This document shows, one piece after another, positions 48,575 to 58,193 of a DNA stretch of 64,000 nt. Position 1 is the first letter of the stretch, and every line of letters begins with the position of its first letter. Source of the DNA: Ancalomicrobiaceae bacterium S20 (lineage in GTDB: Bacteria > Pseudomonadota > Alphaproteobacteria > Rhizobiales > Ancalomicrobiaceae); contig CP158568.1 of the NCBI GenBank assembly GCA_040269895.1, positions 3,318,716 through 3,382,715 of the forward strand, given 5' to 3'. A program made the position numbers and the translations under genes. The notes beneath the pieces are model-generated. The model was not told where the DNA came from. It ran no database searches and saw only the letters and a list, made by a program, of their open reading frames with translations.

Positions 48575-49435
48575 ATGCCCTTCGATCCCCGCGTCACGCC
48601 GGCCCGGCCGGACCTCGCCGCCGCCCATCTCGCTGATCGCGTGACGGCGCCGCGTTATGCCGAGGGCGTGGCGGCGCGCGTCATCGAAGGGCTGGCGCCG
48701 CTGCGCCGGCAGCCGCGCCCCGATGCCGGCCTCGACACCGAGGCGCTGCACGGCGAGGCGATCACGGTCTACGACGAGGATGAGGAGGGCTGGGCCTGGG
48801 TGCAGCTCGCCGAGGATGGCTATGTCGGCTACATGCCGGTCTCGGCGATCCTCAAAGGCGTTCGGCCAGAGCGCACGCATCGGGTGGCGGCGCTCAGAAC
48901 CTTCGTCTACCCCGGCCCGTCGATCAAGGAACCGCCGCTCGCCTGGCTGAGCTTCGGCACGCAGGTCCGGATCGAGCGCGAGATCGAGGAGCGCGGCCGG
49001 CGCTTCGGCGTGCTCGATACCGGCGCGGCGATCGTGATGACCCATCTCGGCGCGATCGACGATCTCGCGGAGGATCCGGTCGCGGTCGCGGAGCGGTTTC
49101 TCGGCGTGCCCTATCTATGGGGCGGCAAGACCAGCCTCGGCATCGACTGCTCGGGCCTGGTGCAGACCGCGCTCGCGGCCTGCGGCATCGGCGCGCCGCG
49201 CGACAGCGATCAGCAGGAGGCCGCGCTCGGCGTGGCCGTCGGCCTCGATCCGGAGGACTGGCGCCGCGGCGATCTCCTGTTCTGGCCCGGCCATGTCGCC
49301 TTCGTCCGCGACGAGGCGACGATGCTGCACGCCAACGCCCATACGATGGCGGTCGCCATCGAGCCGACCGCCGCCGCGCTCGATCGCATCGAGGCGGCCG
49401 GCACGGCGCTGCGGGCGGTCAAGCGGATCGCCTGA
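48575..49435 (+). CDS. NlpC/P60 cell-wall peptidase with SH3-like domain
   Basis: 286 residues. An N-terminal SH3-like region (about 55-155, with EEGWAWVQLAEDGYVGYMP) is followed by the NlpC/P60 papain-like domain. Catalytic residues are Cys192 in GIDCSGLVQ, His240 in PGHVAFV and a third polar residue, probably His252 in MLHANAH. Such enzymes cleave bonds in peptidoglycan stem peptides. No signal peptide is visible, so either export is by another route or it acts on imported muropeptides, as with the cytoplasmic YkfC group (inference). Confidence 0.88.
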   Translation: MPFDPRVTPARPDLAAAHLADRVTAPRYAEGVAARVIEGLAPLRRQPRPDAGLDTEALHGEAITVYDEDEEGWAWVQLAEDGYVGYMPVSAILKGVRPERTHRVAALRTFVYPGPSIKEPPLAWLSFGTQVRIEREIEERGRRFGVLDTGAAIVMTHLGAIDDLAEDPVAVAERFLGVPYLWGGKTSLGIDCSGLVQTALAACGIGAPRDSDQQEAALGVAVGLDPEDWRRGDLLFWPGHVAFVRDEATMLHANAHTMAVAIEPTAAALDRIEAAGTALRAVKRIA

Positions 49436-49471
49436 CCGCCGCCCTTTCGCACCAGCCCGATCGTCGCGCGG

Positions 49472-50419
49472 TCAGTAGCCGACCGCGCGATCGATGACGT
49501 TGCGCAGCGGCTGGCCGGCTTCGAAATCGTCGATCTGGTTCAGGATGTAGGCGCCGGTCGCCTGCGGATCGGAGTCCGCGGCATTGTGTGGCGTGATCGT
49601 CACGCGCGGGTGCGACCAGAGCGGGCTCGTCGCGGGAAGCGGCTCGACCTCGAAGACGTCGAGCGCGGCGGCGCCGAGCGTACCGTCGTCGAGCGCCGCG
49701 AGGATATCCGCCTCGACCTGCAGGCCGCCGCGACCGGCGTTGATCAGCGTCGGCGCGCCGTTGACGCCGTCGCGGGCGAGCCGGCCGAACAGGTCGCGGT
49801 TCAGGATGCCGCGCGTGTCGGGGGTCAGCGGCAGCAGCACGACCAGGATGTCGGTGCGGCCGAGAAAGGCGTCGAGGCCGTCGGCGCCGTAGATCTCGAC
49901 GCCGGCGACCGGCTTGCCCGAGCGGCTCCAGCCGGCGACCTGGAAGCCGAGCCGGATCAGCACCTCGGCGGCGTCCTTGCCCAGTTCACCCATGCCCATG
50001 ATGCCGACGCGCAGATCCTTGGCGGCGTGCTGGTAGGGGCTCTTCCAGCTCTTCCCGGCCTGGAAATCGCGGAACATGGCGACGCGGCGATGGTGCATCA
50101 GCACGTTCAGCGTCACGTATTCGGTCATGCGCGCGGTCAGATCCGGGTCGACGACGCGGACGACCGGCACGTCGGGCAGCGCCGGATCGGCGAGCACGGC
50201 ATCGGCCCCGGCACCGAGGTTGAAGATCGCCTTCAGCTTCGGGTGGCCGGCCAGCGAGCCGGGCGCCGGCTTCCAGACCGCGGCATAGTCGATCGTGGCG
50301 GGATCGTAGGGCTCGCGCGCGTCGACGACCTCGCGGCCCTTGCCCATGTCCCGGAACCGCTCGACCCAGCCCTCGGCCTCCCAGCCGGCGATCGAAACCA
50401 GAAGCCTACCCTTCGCCAC
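49472..50419 (-). CDS. ghrA: Glyoxylate/hydroxypyruvate reductase A (GhrA-like)
   Basis: About 315 residues from GTG 50419, chosen because GAGGGG lies 7 bases upstream; ATG 50434 has no ribosome site. A D-2-hydroxyacid dehydrogenase that reduces glyoxylate or hydroxypyruvate with NADPH. It shows GIMGMGELGKDAAEVL for the dinucleotide, INAGRGGLQVEADILAAL with catalytic Arg, and TPHNAA with catalytic His. The upstream gap carries two perfect inverted repeats. Confidence 0.9.
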   Translation of the reverse strand: MAKGRLLVSIAGWEAEGWVERFRDMGKGREVVDAREPYDPATIDYAAVWKPAPGSLAGHPKLKAIFNLGAGADAVLADPALPDVPVVRVVDPDLTARMTEYVTLNVLMHHRRVAMFRDFQAGKSWKSPYQHAAKDLRVGIMGMGELGKDAAEVLIRLGFQVAGWSRSGKPVAGVEIYGADGLDAFLGRTDILVVLLPLTPDTRGILNRDLFGRLARDGVNGAPTLINAGRGGLQVEADILAALDDGTLGAAALDVFEVEPLPATSPLWSHPRVTITPHNAADSDPQATGAYILNQIDDFEAGQPLRNVIDRAVGY

Positions 50420-50475
50420 GTGCTCGCCCCTCATAGCAATGGCCGGAATGCTGACGCATCCGGCCCTCGATCAAA

Positions 50476-50516
50476 CGCACATTTCTCATTCGCGCCAGAG
50501 GCATGAGAAATGTGCG
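50476..50516. repeat. Perfect 14-bp inverted repeat upstream of ghrA
   Basis: CGCACATTTCTCAT (50476-50489) and its exact complement (50503-50516), with 13 bases between. The arms are AT-rich for this genome. It could be an operator for ghrA or, on RNA, a terminator of rmuC with a weak T tract. Confidence 0.75.
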
Positions 50517-50522
50517 TACGGA

Positions 50523-50556
50523 ATACCGGGCGCCATTTTGAAATGCCGCCCGGTAT
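50523..50556. repeat. Long inverted repeat at the rmuC stop
   Basis: 10-bp perfect arms (50523-50532 with 50547-50556), then one mismatch and a further 5-bp stem (50534-50538 with 50541-50545) around a 2-base loop. It abuts the rmuC stop codon and probably ends or stabilises that transcript. Confidence 0.7.
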
Positions 50557-51743
50557 CATTCCCCTGCCCGGCGATAGTTCCCGATCGGCGCCGGCAGGAC
50601 CGCCTCCTCGGGACCGGGCTCCGCCGGCACGCGCGCGGCCTCCGGCGGATCGAGATCGACGGTCTCGATGCGGCGGCCACGCTTGACGATCTTGTCGGCG
50701 GAAACGGCGATTTCGCCAAGGTCTTTCGTGGTCTGGGAGAAATGCGTCTCGAGCTTGGCGACGCGCTCGGCGAGCCGGCCGACGTCGTCGAGCAGCAACC
50801 CGACCTCGGCCTGGATCACATGCGCCTGCTCGCGCATGCGCTGATCGCGCAACAGCGCTTGCACGACCTGGATCGACAAGACGAGCAGGGCCGGCGACAC
50901 GATCACGACGCGGGCGCGGTGCGCCTTCTGCACGATGTCGGCGAAGCGCTCGTTGAGATCGGCGAAGATCGTCTCCGAGGGCACGAACATGAAGGCCGTG
51001 TCCTGCGTCTCGCCGGCCACGAGATATTTGTCGCGAATGTCGAGCACGTGGCGGATCACGTCGCGCCGGAACAGCTGCCCGGCATGCTTCTCCTCGGCCT
51101 CGCCGACGGCCTCCTTCAGGGCGAGCCAGCCCTCGAGCGGGAACTTCGCGTCGATGGCGATCGGCGCCGCGCCGTTCGGCAGGAAGACGAGGCAGTCCGG
51201 CCGGACCCCGGACTTCAGCGTCGCCTGGAACGAATAGGCGTTCGGCGGCAGCGCGTCGGCGACGATCGCCTCCATGCGCCCCTGGCCGAAGGCACCGCGC
51301 GCCTGCTTGTCGGAGAGGATGGTGCGCAGTTCGCCGACCTGGCCGGCGAGTTCGGCGATGGTCGCCTGCGCGCGGTCGATCACGGCGATGCGTTCGTGCA
51401 GCCGGCTCAGGCTCTCGCCGGTCGCGCGCGTGGTCTCGACCATGGAATGGCCGAGCCGGTCGGACAGGCCGTCTAGCCGATCGGACAGCACGCGGGCGAG
51501 ATCGGACTGCCGCGAGCCGAAGATCTCGGCCATGGTCTGCATGCGCCCGGCCATCTCGGCCTGCAGCCGGTTGAGATCGGCGAGGCGCATCTCCAGTTCG
51601 CGCGCCTCCGCCGCCGCCTCGCGCCGGCCGGCGCTACGCGCGAAACGCAGCAGCGCATAGAGCAGCGCGATCCCGGTCGCGCCGGCGAGCGCGACGGGTG
51701 TGGTGACCGCCAATCCGCCGATCTGGAACAGCACCTCGTTCAT
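50556..51743 (-). CDS. rmuC: DNA recombination protein RmuC
   Basis: 395 residues. RmuC is linked to limits on DNA inversion at repeats and has a restriction-like nuclease core. An N-terminal membrane helix (VALAGATGIALLYALLRF) is followed by long coiled coils (about 35-150), then the core with QATLKSGVRPDCLVFLPNGA, IDAKFPLEGW and FMFVPSETIFADLNERF. It is convergent on neither side: ghrA lies downstream on the same strand, def is divergent upstream. Confidence 0.95.
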   Translation of the reverse strand: MNEVLFQIGGLAVTTPVALAGATGIALLYALLRFARSAGRREAAAEARELEMRLADLNRLQAEMAGRMQTMAEIFGSRQSDLARVLSDRLDGLSDRLGHSMVETTRATGESLSRLHERIAVIDRAQATIAELAGQVGELRTILSDKQARGAFGQGRMEAIVADALPPNAYSFQATLKSGVRPDCLVFLPNGAAPIAIDAKFPLEGWLALKEAVGEAEEKHAGQLFRRDVIRHVLDIRDKYLVAGETQDTAFMFVPSETIFADLNERFADIVQKAHRARVVIVSPALLVLSIQVVQALLRDQRMREQAHVIQAEVGLLLDDVGRLAERVAKLETHFSQTTKDLGEIAVSADKIVKRGRRIETVDLDPPEAARVPAEPGPEEAVLPAPIGNYRRAGE

Positions 51744-51853
51744 GGCTCGACAGTAGACCGATTCGGGGTTTATTTTCCCTTTTTGTTCCCCGACGATGCC
51801 CCGGCTGTCGCTACGAATTGACCGCGGGCCGCTTCTCTCCTATCTGACGTGCC

Positions 51854-52399
51854 ATGGCCATTCTCGACATCATCACCCTGCCCGATCCGCGACTGAAGCT
51901 CGTCTCCGAGCCGGTCGAGCGCGTGGACGATCAGATCCGCAAGCTCATGGACGACATGCTGGAGACCATGTACGCGGCGCCCGGCATCGGGCTCGCGGCG
52001 ATCCAGGTCGCCGTGCCGAAGCGCGTGGTGACGATCGATGTCTCCAAGGACGAGGCGAAGAAGGAACCGCTGTTCCTCGCCAATCCCGAGATCGTCTGGT
52101 CGTCGGAGGAGGTCTCGGCCTATCAGGAAGGCTGCCTGTCGATCCCGGACTATTACGAGGACGTCGAGCGCCCGACCAAGGTGCGCGTGCGCTATCTCGA
52201 CCGCGACGGCGTGCAGCGCGAGATCGAGGCCGACGGCCTGCTCGCGACCTGCCTGCAGCACGAGATCGACCATCTGAACGGTGTGCTGTTCATCGATCAC
52301 CTGTCGCGGCTGAAGCGCGAGCGGGTGCAGAAGAAGTTCGTCAAGCAGGCGAAGCGCGACGCGCCGCCGGTCCCTAGCGCGCCGCGCATGGGCGCCTGA
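51854..52399 (+). CDS. def: Peptide deformylase
   Basis: 181 residues. It removes the formyl group from new N-terminal methionines. All three motifs are intact: GIGLAAIQV (44-52), EGCLS with metal ligand Cys94, and QHEIDH with His136, Glu137 and His140. It lies near fmt, the enzyme that adds the formyl group, with a pentapeptide gene between. Confidence 0.98.
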   Translation: MAILDIITLPDPRLKLVSEPVERVDDQIRKLMDDMLETMYAAPGIGLAAIQVAVPKRVVTIDVSKDEAKKEPLFLANPEIVWSSEEVSAYQEGCLSIPDYYEDVERPTKVRVRYLDRDGVQREIEADGLLATCLQHEIDHLNGVLFIDHLSRLKRERVQKKFVKQAKRDAPPVPSAPRMGA

Positions 52400-52709
52400 G
52401 CGCGAACGCTCCGACCATCGACATTCTTGCGAGGGCGCGCCGGCGACGGGGCGCCTTTTTCATTTTCAGGACACCACAACGGCGGCTCGGCTGCGCCCTC
52501 CGTGCCAGACGATTCTCCTTTCTTCGCGCGGGGTTGAACGCGCCGTTCATCCGCCGTTCGAAATCCATCCGGCATTCTGCCCTCAGCATCACGGGATCGG
52601 CGGGACGCCGGCCCCGAGCTCGATGCGGCCAATCCAGGACATGCGAAGGGGTGCTCGCCACGGGCGCCGCCGATCGGCGGCGCGCGACGGCGCGCAGGTG
52701 GGTAGACCG
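52400..52709. other. 310-nt gap between def and the pentapeptide gene
   Basis: It holds the def terminator (52433-52460). Beyond it I see no RNA gene, repeat or convincing promoter. Confidence 0.5.
52433..52460 (+). terminator. Terminator after def
   Basis: Interrupted GC stem (52434-52438 with 52451-52455, extended by inner pairs) followed directly by TTTTT, 34 nt past the def stop. Confidence 0.6.
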
Positions 52710-53354
52710 ATGGTCAGCGAAGCACGGCAAATCGAAATCCGCGACTGCTATGGCGACACGCTCGTCGTCTGCTTTGCGCCGCAGCGGATGGCGCCGGCGG
52801 CCGCCCTCGTCAGCGGTCTCGCCCTCGCGGGCATCGATCTGGAAGGCGCGCGGCTGCATGCGGCCGATCTCTACTGGGCCGATCTCGACCAGGCGATCCT
52901 GCGAGGCGCCGTGCTGACGCGCGCCGACATGCGCGGCGTGCGCGCCACCGCGGCCGATTTCACCGATGCGGAACTGAACCTCGTTTCGCTGTCGCCGGAC
53001 AATATCGGCGGCCCGGCCGACTGCACCCGCGCGCGCTTCGTCCGCGCCAACCTGCGCGGCGCCAAGATGCAGGGTGCGGTGTTGCGCAAGGCGGATCTCT
53101 CCGGCGCCGATCTGCGCGAGGCCGATCTGGGTCCGAGCCGCTTCGGCGGCACCGCGGATCTGTCGGGCGCGATCCTGACCGGTGCGCGGCTCCAGAACAC
53201 GCGGCTCAAGGGCGCGATCTACGACGACCAGACCGTGTTCCCGCGCGGGTTCCAGCCGCGCGCGGCCGGCATGATCATGAACCGGCGCGGCACGATCCTG
53301 CGCGGCGCCGAGCCGCGTGACGCCGAGCCGTGGGTGCACCGGATCTCGGGTTGA
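52710..53354 (+). CDS. Pentapeptide-repeat protein
   Basis: 214 residues from ATG 52710. About 60-200 consists of A(D/N)LxX-type pentapeptides, for example [40 protein letters not shown] and ADLREADLG, which fold into a right-handed quadrilateral beta-helix. Some relatives mimic DNA and shield gyrase, but most have no known role. It interrupts the usual def-fmt neighbourhood. Confidence 0.88.
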   Translation: MVSEARQIEIRDCYGDTLVVCFAPQRMAPAAALVSGLALAGIDLEGARLHAADLYWADLDQAILRGAVLTRADMRGVRATAADFTDAELNLVSLSPDNIGGPADCTRARFVRANLRGAKMQGAVLRKADLSGADLREADLGPSRFGGTADLSGAILTGARLQNTRLKGAIYDDQTVFPRGFQPRAAGMIMNRRGTILRGAEPRDAEPWVHRISG

Positions 53355-53462
53355 GATGGCCCTCCGGTCGCGCCGACAAGCCGACGAGACTTGACCCGCC
53401 GGGCGCGGGGCGTCATGCGGTGGCGGAGAACTCCGAACCCGCAGCCGAGGCCCCGCCCCGCC

Positions 53463-54410
53463 ATGTCCCTCCGCGTCGTCTTCATGGGCACGCCCGATTT
53501 CGCCGTCCCGCCGCTCGCCGAGATCGTCGGCCAGGGCCACGAGGTGGTCGCGGTCTATACGCAGCCACCGCGACCGGCCGGGCGCGGCTACGAGTTGACC
53601 AAGTCGCCCGTGCATCGGCAGGCCGAGGCTTTCGGATTGCCGGTCCTCACCCCGACCAAGCTGAAGACCGAGGAAGCGGCCGACGCTTTCCGCGCGCATG
53701 AGGCCGACGTTGCGGTCGTGGTCGCCTACGGGCTGCTGCTGCCGAAGCCGATCCTGGACGCGCCGCGCGAGGGCTGCCTCAACCTGCATGCCTCGCTCTT
53801 GCCGCGCTGGCGCGGCGCGGCACCGATCCACCGGGCGATCATGAGCGGCGACGCCGAGACCGGCGTCATGGTCATGCGCATGGAAGAGGGCCTCGACACC
53901 GGCCCCGTCTGCATGGCCGAGCGCACCGCGATTGCGCCCGACGAAACCACCAAGGAGCTGCACGATCGCCTGTCGCGCATCGGCGCCGACCTGATCGGCC
54001 GCGCGCTCGCCGCCCTGTCGCGCGGCTCGCTCGGCTGCCGGGCACAGGCGGACGAAGGCGTCACCTACGCCAAGAAGATCGACAAGGCCGAGGCGCGCAT
54101 CGACTGGTCGAAGCCGGCGCAGGCCGTGCACGACCAGATCCGTGGCCTGTCGCCCTTCCCCGGCGCCTGGTGCGAGATGACCATCGCCGGCAAGACGGAG
54201 CGGGTGAAGATCCTTCGCTCGGCACGGGCCGAGGGCGCGGGCGAGCCGGGCCTTGGCGAGCCTGGAACGGTGCTCGACGACCGGCTCGCGATCGCCTGCG
54301 GCACGGGCGCGGTGCGTCTCGTCGAACTCCAGCGCGCCGGCGCAAAGCCGCTCGACGCGGAGACGTTCCTGCGCGGGGCGGGCGTCGGCGCGGGCGCGAG
54401 GCTCGGCTGA
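53463..54410 (+). CDS. fmt: Methionyl-tRNA formyltransferase
   Basis: 315 residues from ATG 53463; the upstream open frame has no ribosome site. It formylates Met-tRNA(fMet) for initiation. It shows [15 protein letters not shown] at the N-terminus, the tetrahydrofolate-binding [20 protein letters not shown], and the C-terminal tRNA-binding domain from about 205 ([14 protein letters not shown]). Its stop overlaps the truA ATG (TGATG), so the two genes are coupled. Confidence 0.97.
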   Translation: MSLRVVFMGTPDFAVPPLAEIVGQGHEVVAVYTQPPRPAGRGYELTKSPVHRQAEAFGLPVLTPTKLKTEEAADAFRAHEADVAVVVAYGLLLPKPILDAPREGCLNLHASLLPRWRGAAPIHRAIMSGDAETGVMVMRMEEGLDTGPVCMAERTAIAPDETTKELHDRLSRIGADLIGRALAALSRGSLGCRAQADEGVTYAKKIDKAEARIDWSKPAQAVHDQIRGLSPFPGAWCEMTIAGKTERVKILRSARAEGAGEPGLGEPGTVLDDRLAIACGTGAVRLVELQRAGAKPLDAETFLRGAGVGAGARLG

Positions 54411-55189
54411 TGCCCCGCTACAAGCTGATCCTCGAATATGACGGCACGCCCTTCGTCGGCTGGCAGCGGCAGGAGAACGGGCTCTCGGTGCAGGGCGCGC
54501 TCGAAGGCGCTTTCGAGGGACTGACCGGCCGGCTGATCACGGTCAAGGGTGCCGGGCGCACCGATGCCGGCGTTCACGCGACCGCGCAGGTCGCGCATGT
54601 CGATCTCGACAAGGTCTGGCGACCGGACAAGCTGCGCGATGCGCTCAACGCCCATATCCGGCCGCATCCGGTCTCGGTGCTGCAGGTCGAGGCCGCGGCC
54701 GACGACTTCGACGCGCGCTTCTCGGCGATCGGTCGGCGCTATCTCTACCGGATCATCGATCGTCGCGCGCCGCCGACGCTGGAACGCGACCGGGTCTGGC
54801 ACGTGCCGCGCCGGCTCGACGTCGCCGCCATGGACGCGGCCGCAAAGCTGCTGGTCGGCCACCACGACTTTACGACCTTCCGCTCGACCGAGTGCCAGGC
54901 GCATTCGCCGGTGAAGACGCTGGAGACGCTCGACGTGGTCCGCAAAGGCGACGCCGTCGAGGTGCACACGACCGCGCGGTCGTTCCTGCACAATCAGGTC
55001 CGCTCGATGGTCGGCTCGCTGAAGCACGTCGGCGAGGGCAAATGGACCGCGGACGATCTGAAAGCCGCGCTCGATGCCCGCGACCGCAAGGCCTGCGGCG
55101 TGGTCGCACCGCCGGGCGGGCTTTATCTGGCGGGGGTGGCCTATGGCGAGGCCGCTCGGGCCGAGCCGGCGTCCGACGACGCGGATTGA
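54410..55189 (+). CDS. truA: tRNA pseudouridine(38-40) synthase
   Basis: 259 residues. It makes pseudouridine at positions 38-40 of tRNA anticodon arms. The catalytic Asp lies in [11 protein letters not shown] (about 51). Other family segments are [27 protein letters not shown] and [11 protein letters not shown]. The start is fixed by the TGATG overlap with fmt. The tail after AYGEAARAE is short and variable. Confidence 0.97.
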   Translation: MPRYKLILEYDGTPFVGWQRQENGLSVQGALEGAFEGLTGRLITVKGAGRTDAGVHATAQVAHVDLDKVWRPDKLRDALNAHIRPHPVSVLQVEAAADDFDARFSAIGRRYLYRIIDRRAPPTLERDRVWHVPRRLDVAAMDAAAKLLVGHHDFTTFRSTECQAHSPVKTLETLDVVRKGDAVEVHTTARSFLHNQVRSMVGSLKHVGEGKWTADDLKAALDARDRKACGVVAPPGGLYLAGVAYGEAARAEPASDDAD

Positions 55190-55199
55190 GACCTCGTCC

Positions 55200-55550
55200 C
55201 TACCGCGGCAGGCCCTTGGCGCGCGCCACGACGATGTCGCCGAGCTTCTCGACCCAGAGTGCGCCGTCGACGGTGCGCTGGATCAGCACGTTGCGGCGGT
55301 CGAGGTCATCGCGCTTGCGATCGACGAGACCGCGCTCGCCCATCGTGTCGAGCGCGCGCGTGATCGCCGGCTTGGTCACCTTGAGCTTGGCGGCGAGGCC
55401 GCGCACCGTGTGCGGCGGCGGCTCGAGGTAGACGGTCAGCAGGATGGTCAGCTGGCGCGCGGACAGGTCGCTCTCGCCGTCGCGGACGAGATCGAGCGTC
55501 ACGTCGTGCCAGAGTTTCAGCGCCTGGCTCGGGCGCAATTCGACCGGCAT
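55200..55550 (-). CDS. MarR-family winged-helix regulator
   Basis: 116 residues. The winged helix covers about 28-95 (LSARQLTILLTVYLEPPPHT, LAAKLKVTKPAITRALDTMG, then the wing RDDLDRRNVLIQRT). It lacks the longer C-terminal helix of typical MarR proteins (about 140-150 residues), so it is a short form. It converges on truA with a 10-nt gap. No target can be named. Confidence 0.85.
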   Translation of the reverse strand: MPVELRPSQALKLWHDVTLDLVRDGESDLSARQLTILLTVYLEPPPHTVRGLAAKLKVTKPAITRALDTMGERGLVDRKRDDLDRRNVLIQRTVDGALWVEKLGDIVVARAKGLPR

Positions 55551-55721
55551 TCCTGCATCCGGGGTCGTTTCGGATGCGGAATAGTAGGAGGGTGACGTGA
55601 CGGGTTCAACCCGGCGCGATCGTCAATCGCGCCGGTTGGTTAGCGAAACGAGCGGACCCGCGCCGGCTCAGCGATCCGGGTGGCTGGCGGCCCGTCACAG
55701 CGCAGGCGCCGGCGCAGCGCC

Positions 55722-57113
55722 TCACGCCGCCGCGTAGCGCTTCTCGATCAGCGCATAGAGCGCACGGATCGCCTGCGCCTCGCCGCCGTCGGGGCGGCCG
55801 GGCTTGGCCGAGGGGTTCCAGGCGTAGATGTCGAGATGGACCCAGGACGGGCAGTTCTCGACGAATTTCGACAGGAACAGCGCGGCCGTGACCGAGCCGG
55901 CGAAGCCGCCGCTGGTGACGTTGTTGGTGTCGGCGATCTTGCTGTCGAGCAGACCCATGTAGGGCTTCCAGAGCGGCATGCGCCAGACGGGATCGGCGAG
56001 CGCCATGGCGGTCGCCTGCAGGTCGGCGGCGAGCGCATCGTCGCGGGTGTAGAACGGCGGCAGTTCCGGACCGAGCGCGACCCGGGCTGCGCCGGTCAGC
56101 GTCGCCATGTCGACGATCAGGTCCGGCTTCTCCTCGTCGGCGAGCGCGAGCGCATCGGCGAGGACCAAGCGCCCTTCCGCATCGGTATTGCCGATCTCGA
56201 CGGTCAGGCCCTTGCGGCTCGGGAACACGTCGGAGGGCCGGAAGGCACGGCCGGAAATGGCGTTCTCGACCGCCGGGATCAGCACGCGCAGGCGCACCGG
56301 CAGCTTGGCGTCGATGATCATGGTGGCGAGGCCGAGCACATTGGCCGCGCCGCCCATGTCCTTCTTCATCAGGAGCATGCCGGTATCGGGCTTGATGTCG
56401 AGACCGCCGGTATCGAAGCACACGCCCTTGCCGACCAGCGTTACCTTCGGGTGCGCGGCATCGCCCCAGGTGGCGTCGACGAGGCGCGGGGTCCGGTCCG
56501 AACCATGACCGACCGCATGGATCAGCGGCAGGTTCTGGGCGAGGAGGTCGTCGCCGATGATTTCGGTGACGGTCGCGCCGCGCGGCTCCAGCGCCGCGCG
56601 GATGGCGGCCGCCAGTTCGACCGGGCCGAGATCGTTCGGCGCGGTGTTGACCAGATCGCGGGCCAGCGTCACGGCAACGGCGGTGCGCTGCACGCTCGCA
56701 TAATCGACACCCTGCGGCACGACGAGACGTGCGGTCTTGCCCGTCGGCTTGCGGTAGCGCCGGAACCGATAGGCCTCGAGCGCCCAGCCGAGCGCGGCGA
56801 GCGCGGCGTCGTCGAGCGGGCCGTCGAAGCGCCAGTCGCCCTCGGGGAGCACGCTCGCGAGCTTGCCCGGCAGGAACGGATGGCGCGCCGCATCGCCCGG
56901 CTTGCCAAGCCCGAACAGCACACCGGCGATACCGCCGGCCGGTTCCATCACCATGAGATGCGATCCCGCCGATGCCTCGAAACCGTTGGCGCGGGCGAAG
57001 GTGGCGATCGCGGAACCGAGCGAATCGAGCCGGGCGGCGAGGCCGTCCGGGGCGACGGTCCAGATGGGCAGCGACGGGCCGGTCCAGTCGGGGGCGAGCA
57101 GGCGGTCGGACAA
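55722..57113 (-). CDS. M17 leucyl aminopeptidase family protein
   Basis: 463 residues if it begins at TTG 57113, where GGAG lies upstream; no ATG fits. The frame upstream is open but has no conserved character. The C-terminal catalytic domain has the two-metal site: KGVCFDTGGLDIKP (about 250) and NTDAEGRLVLADAL (about 325), with catalytic Lys and Arg both present. It removes N-terminal residues from peptides in the cytoplasm. It is a shorter PepA relative (PepB-like). Confidence 0.9.
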   Translation of the reverse strand: MSDRLLAPDWTGPSLPIWTVAPDGLAARLDSLGSAIATFARANGFEASAGSHLMVMEPAGGIAGVLFGLGKPGDAARHPFLPGKLASVLPEGDWRFDGPLDDAALAALGWALEAYRFRRYRKPTGKTARLVVPQGVDYASVQRTAVAVTLARDLVNTAPNDLGPVELAAAIRAALEPRGATVTEIIGDDLLAQNLPLIHAVGHGSDRTPRLVDATWGDAAHPKVTLVGKGVCFDTGGLDIKPDTGMLLMKKDMGGAANVLGLATMIIDAKLPVRLRVLIPAVENAISGRAFRPSDVFPSRKGLTVEIGNTDAEGRLVLADALALADEEKPDLIVDMATLTGAARVALGPELPPFYTRDDALAADLQATAMALADPVWRMPLWKPYMGLLDSKIADTNNVTSGGFAGSVTAALFLSKFVENCPSWVHLDIYAWNPSAKPGRPDGGEAQAIRALYALIEKRYAAA

Positions 57114-57292
57114 GGCGGATCTCCGAAATCGACGTCGAGGGGCGACACAGTAGCCGGCACACCGGCGACGTCCAACCCCGGACCGGGCCGGGTCGCCGCA
57201 CGGACCAGGGCCGGCAAGCGGGCGGGGGATGTCGCCGTGCGGATGTCGGCGCGTGGCACGGCACGGGAGCCGGACCGCAGAGCCGAAGCCAC

Positions 57293-57313
57293 TTAACCCT
57301 CTATTAGGGTTAA
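57293..57313. repeat. Palindrome upstream of tadD-like gene
   Basis: TTAACCCT (57293-57300) and AGGGTTAA (57306-57313), perfect 8-bp arms with a 5-base spacer, in an AT-richer pocket 74 nt upstream of the TPR lipoprotein ATG. It contains TTAA-N7-TTAG, one base off the alphaproteobacterial CtrA pattern TTAA-N7-TTAA. Confidence 0.6.
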
Positions 57314-57386
57314 CAGGATATTGCTCTGAGCGGGGCGGATGCGTCCGCCCGACCGGTTTCAGTTTCGAAGTCCACCGGAGCGTCCC

Positions 57387-58166
57387 ATGGGCACCCGCAG
57401 GTTCGGCCTCCGCCGCACGGCCCGCATTCTCCTCCTCACCGTCGCGGCCGGCGTCGTGCTCGGCGGCTGCCAGGCGCGCCGCTCGGCCCCCTCGCCGGAG
57501 CTGACCACCGGGTCGGTGCCGCGCCAGAACGCGGAAGCCTGGGGACGCCGGTTCGAGAGCAATCCGAGCGATCGCGAGGCCGCGATCGGCTATGCGCAGG
57601 CGCTGCGCGCCAACGGCCAGACCGCGCAGGCGGTCGCCGTGCTGCAGCGCGCCGTGTTGCAGAACCCGCGCGACGGCATGGTCGCCTCGGCCTACGGCAA
57701 GGCACTCGCCGCCAATGGCGACTTCCAGGAGGCGCTGAAGGTGATCCGCCGGTCGACCGATCCGACGGCGCCGGACTGGCGACTGCTCTCGGCCGAGGCC
57801 GCGATCCAGGATCAGCTCGGCAATCCGGCCGAAGCGCGCCGGATCTATTTCGAGGCACTCAAGATCGCGCCGAACGAGCCGACCATCCTCAACAACCTCG
57901 GCCTCTCCTACGTGCTGACCAACGAGCTGCCGGCGGCCGAGAAGGTGCTGCGGCAGGCGGTGGCGAGCCCGCAGGCCGATGCGCGCGTCCGCCAGAACCT
58001 CGCGCTGGCGCTCGGGCTGCAGGGCAAGTTCGCCGAGGCCGAGAAGGTCGCGACCGCCGCCCTGCCCCCGGCCGAGGCGGCCGAGAACATGGCCTATCTG
58101 AAGACGATGATGAGCCAGCAGAACACCTGGAAGCAGATCAAGGCCGCCGACCGGCCGAAGAGCTGA
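57387..58166 (+). CDS. tadD: TadD-like TPR lipoprotein of the pilus locus
   Basis: 259 residues from ATG 57387, which follows CGGAG. A lipoprotein signal has lipobox LGGC (about 29-32). At least four TPR units follow, such as AIGYAQALRANGQTAQAVAV and TILNNLGLSYVLTNELPAAE. TadD lipoproteins help place the Tad secretin. It is convergent with tadC, with a long bidirectional hairpin between, rather than cotranscribed as in many loci. Confidence 0.82.
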   Translation: MGTRRFGLRRTARILLLTVAAGVVLGGCQARRSAPSPELTTGSVPRQNAEAWGRRFESNPSDREAAIGYAQALRANGQTAQAVAVLQRAVLQNPRDGMVASAYGKALAANGDFQEALKVIRRSTDPTAPDWRLLSAEAAIQDQLGNPAEARRIYFEALKIAPNEPTILNNLGLSYVLTNELPAAEKVLRQAVASPQADARVRQNLALALGLQGKFAEAEKVATAALPPAEAAENMAYLKTMMSQQNTWKQIKAADRPKS

Positions 58167-58193
58167 AGCGCCCGAGCGAAACCCGGATCGGAA

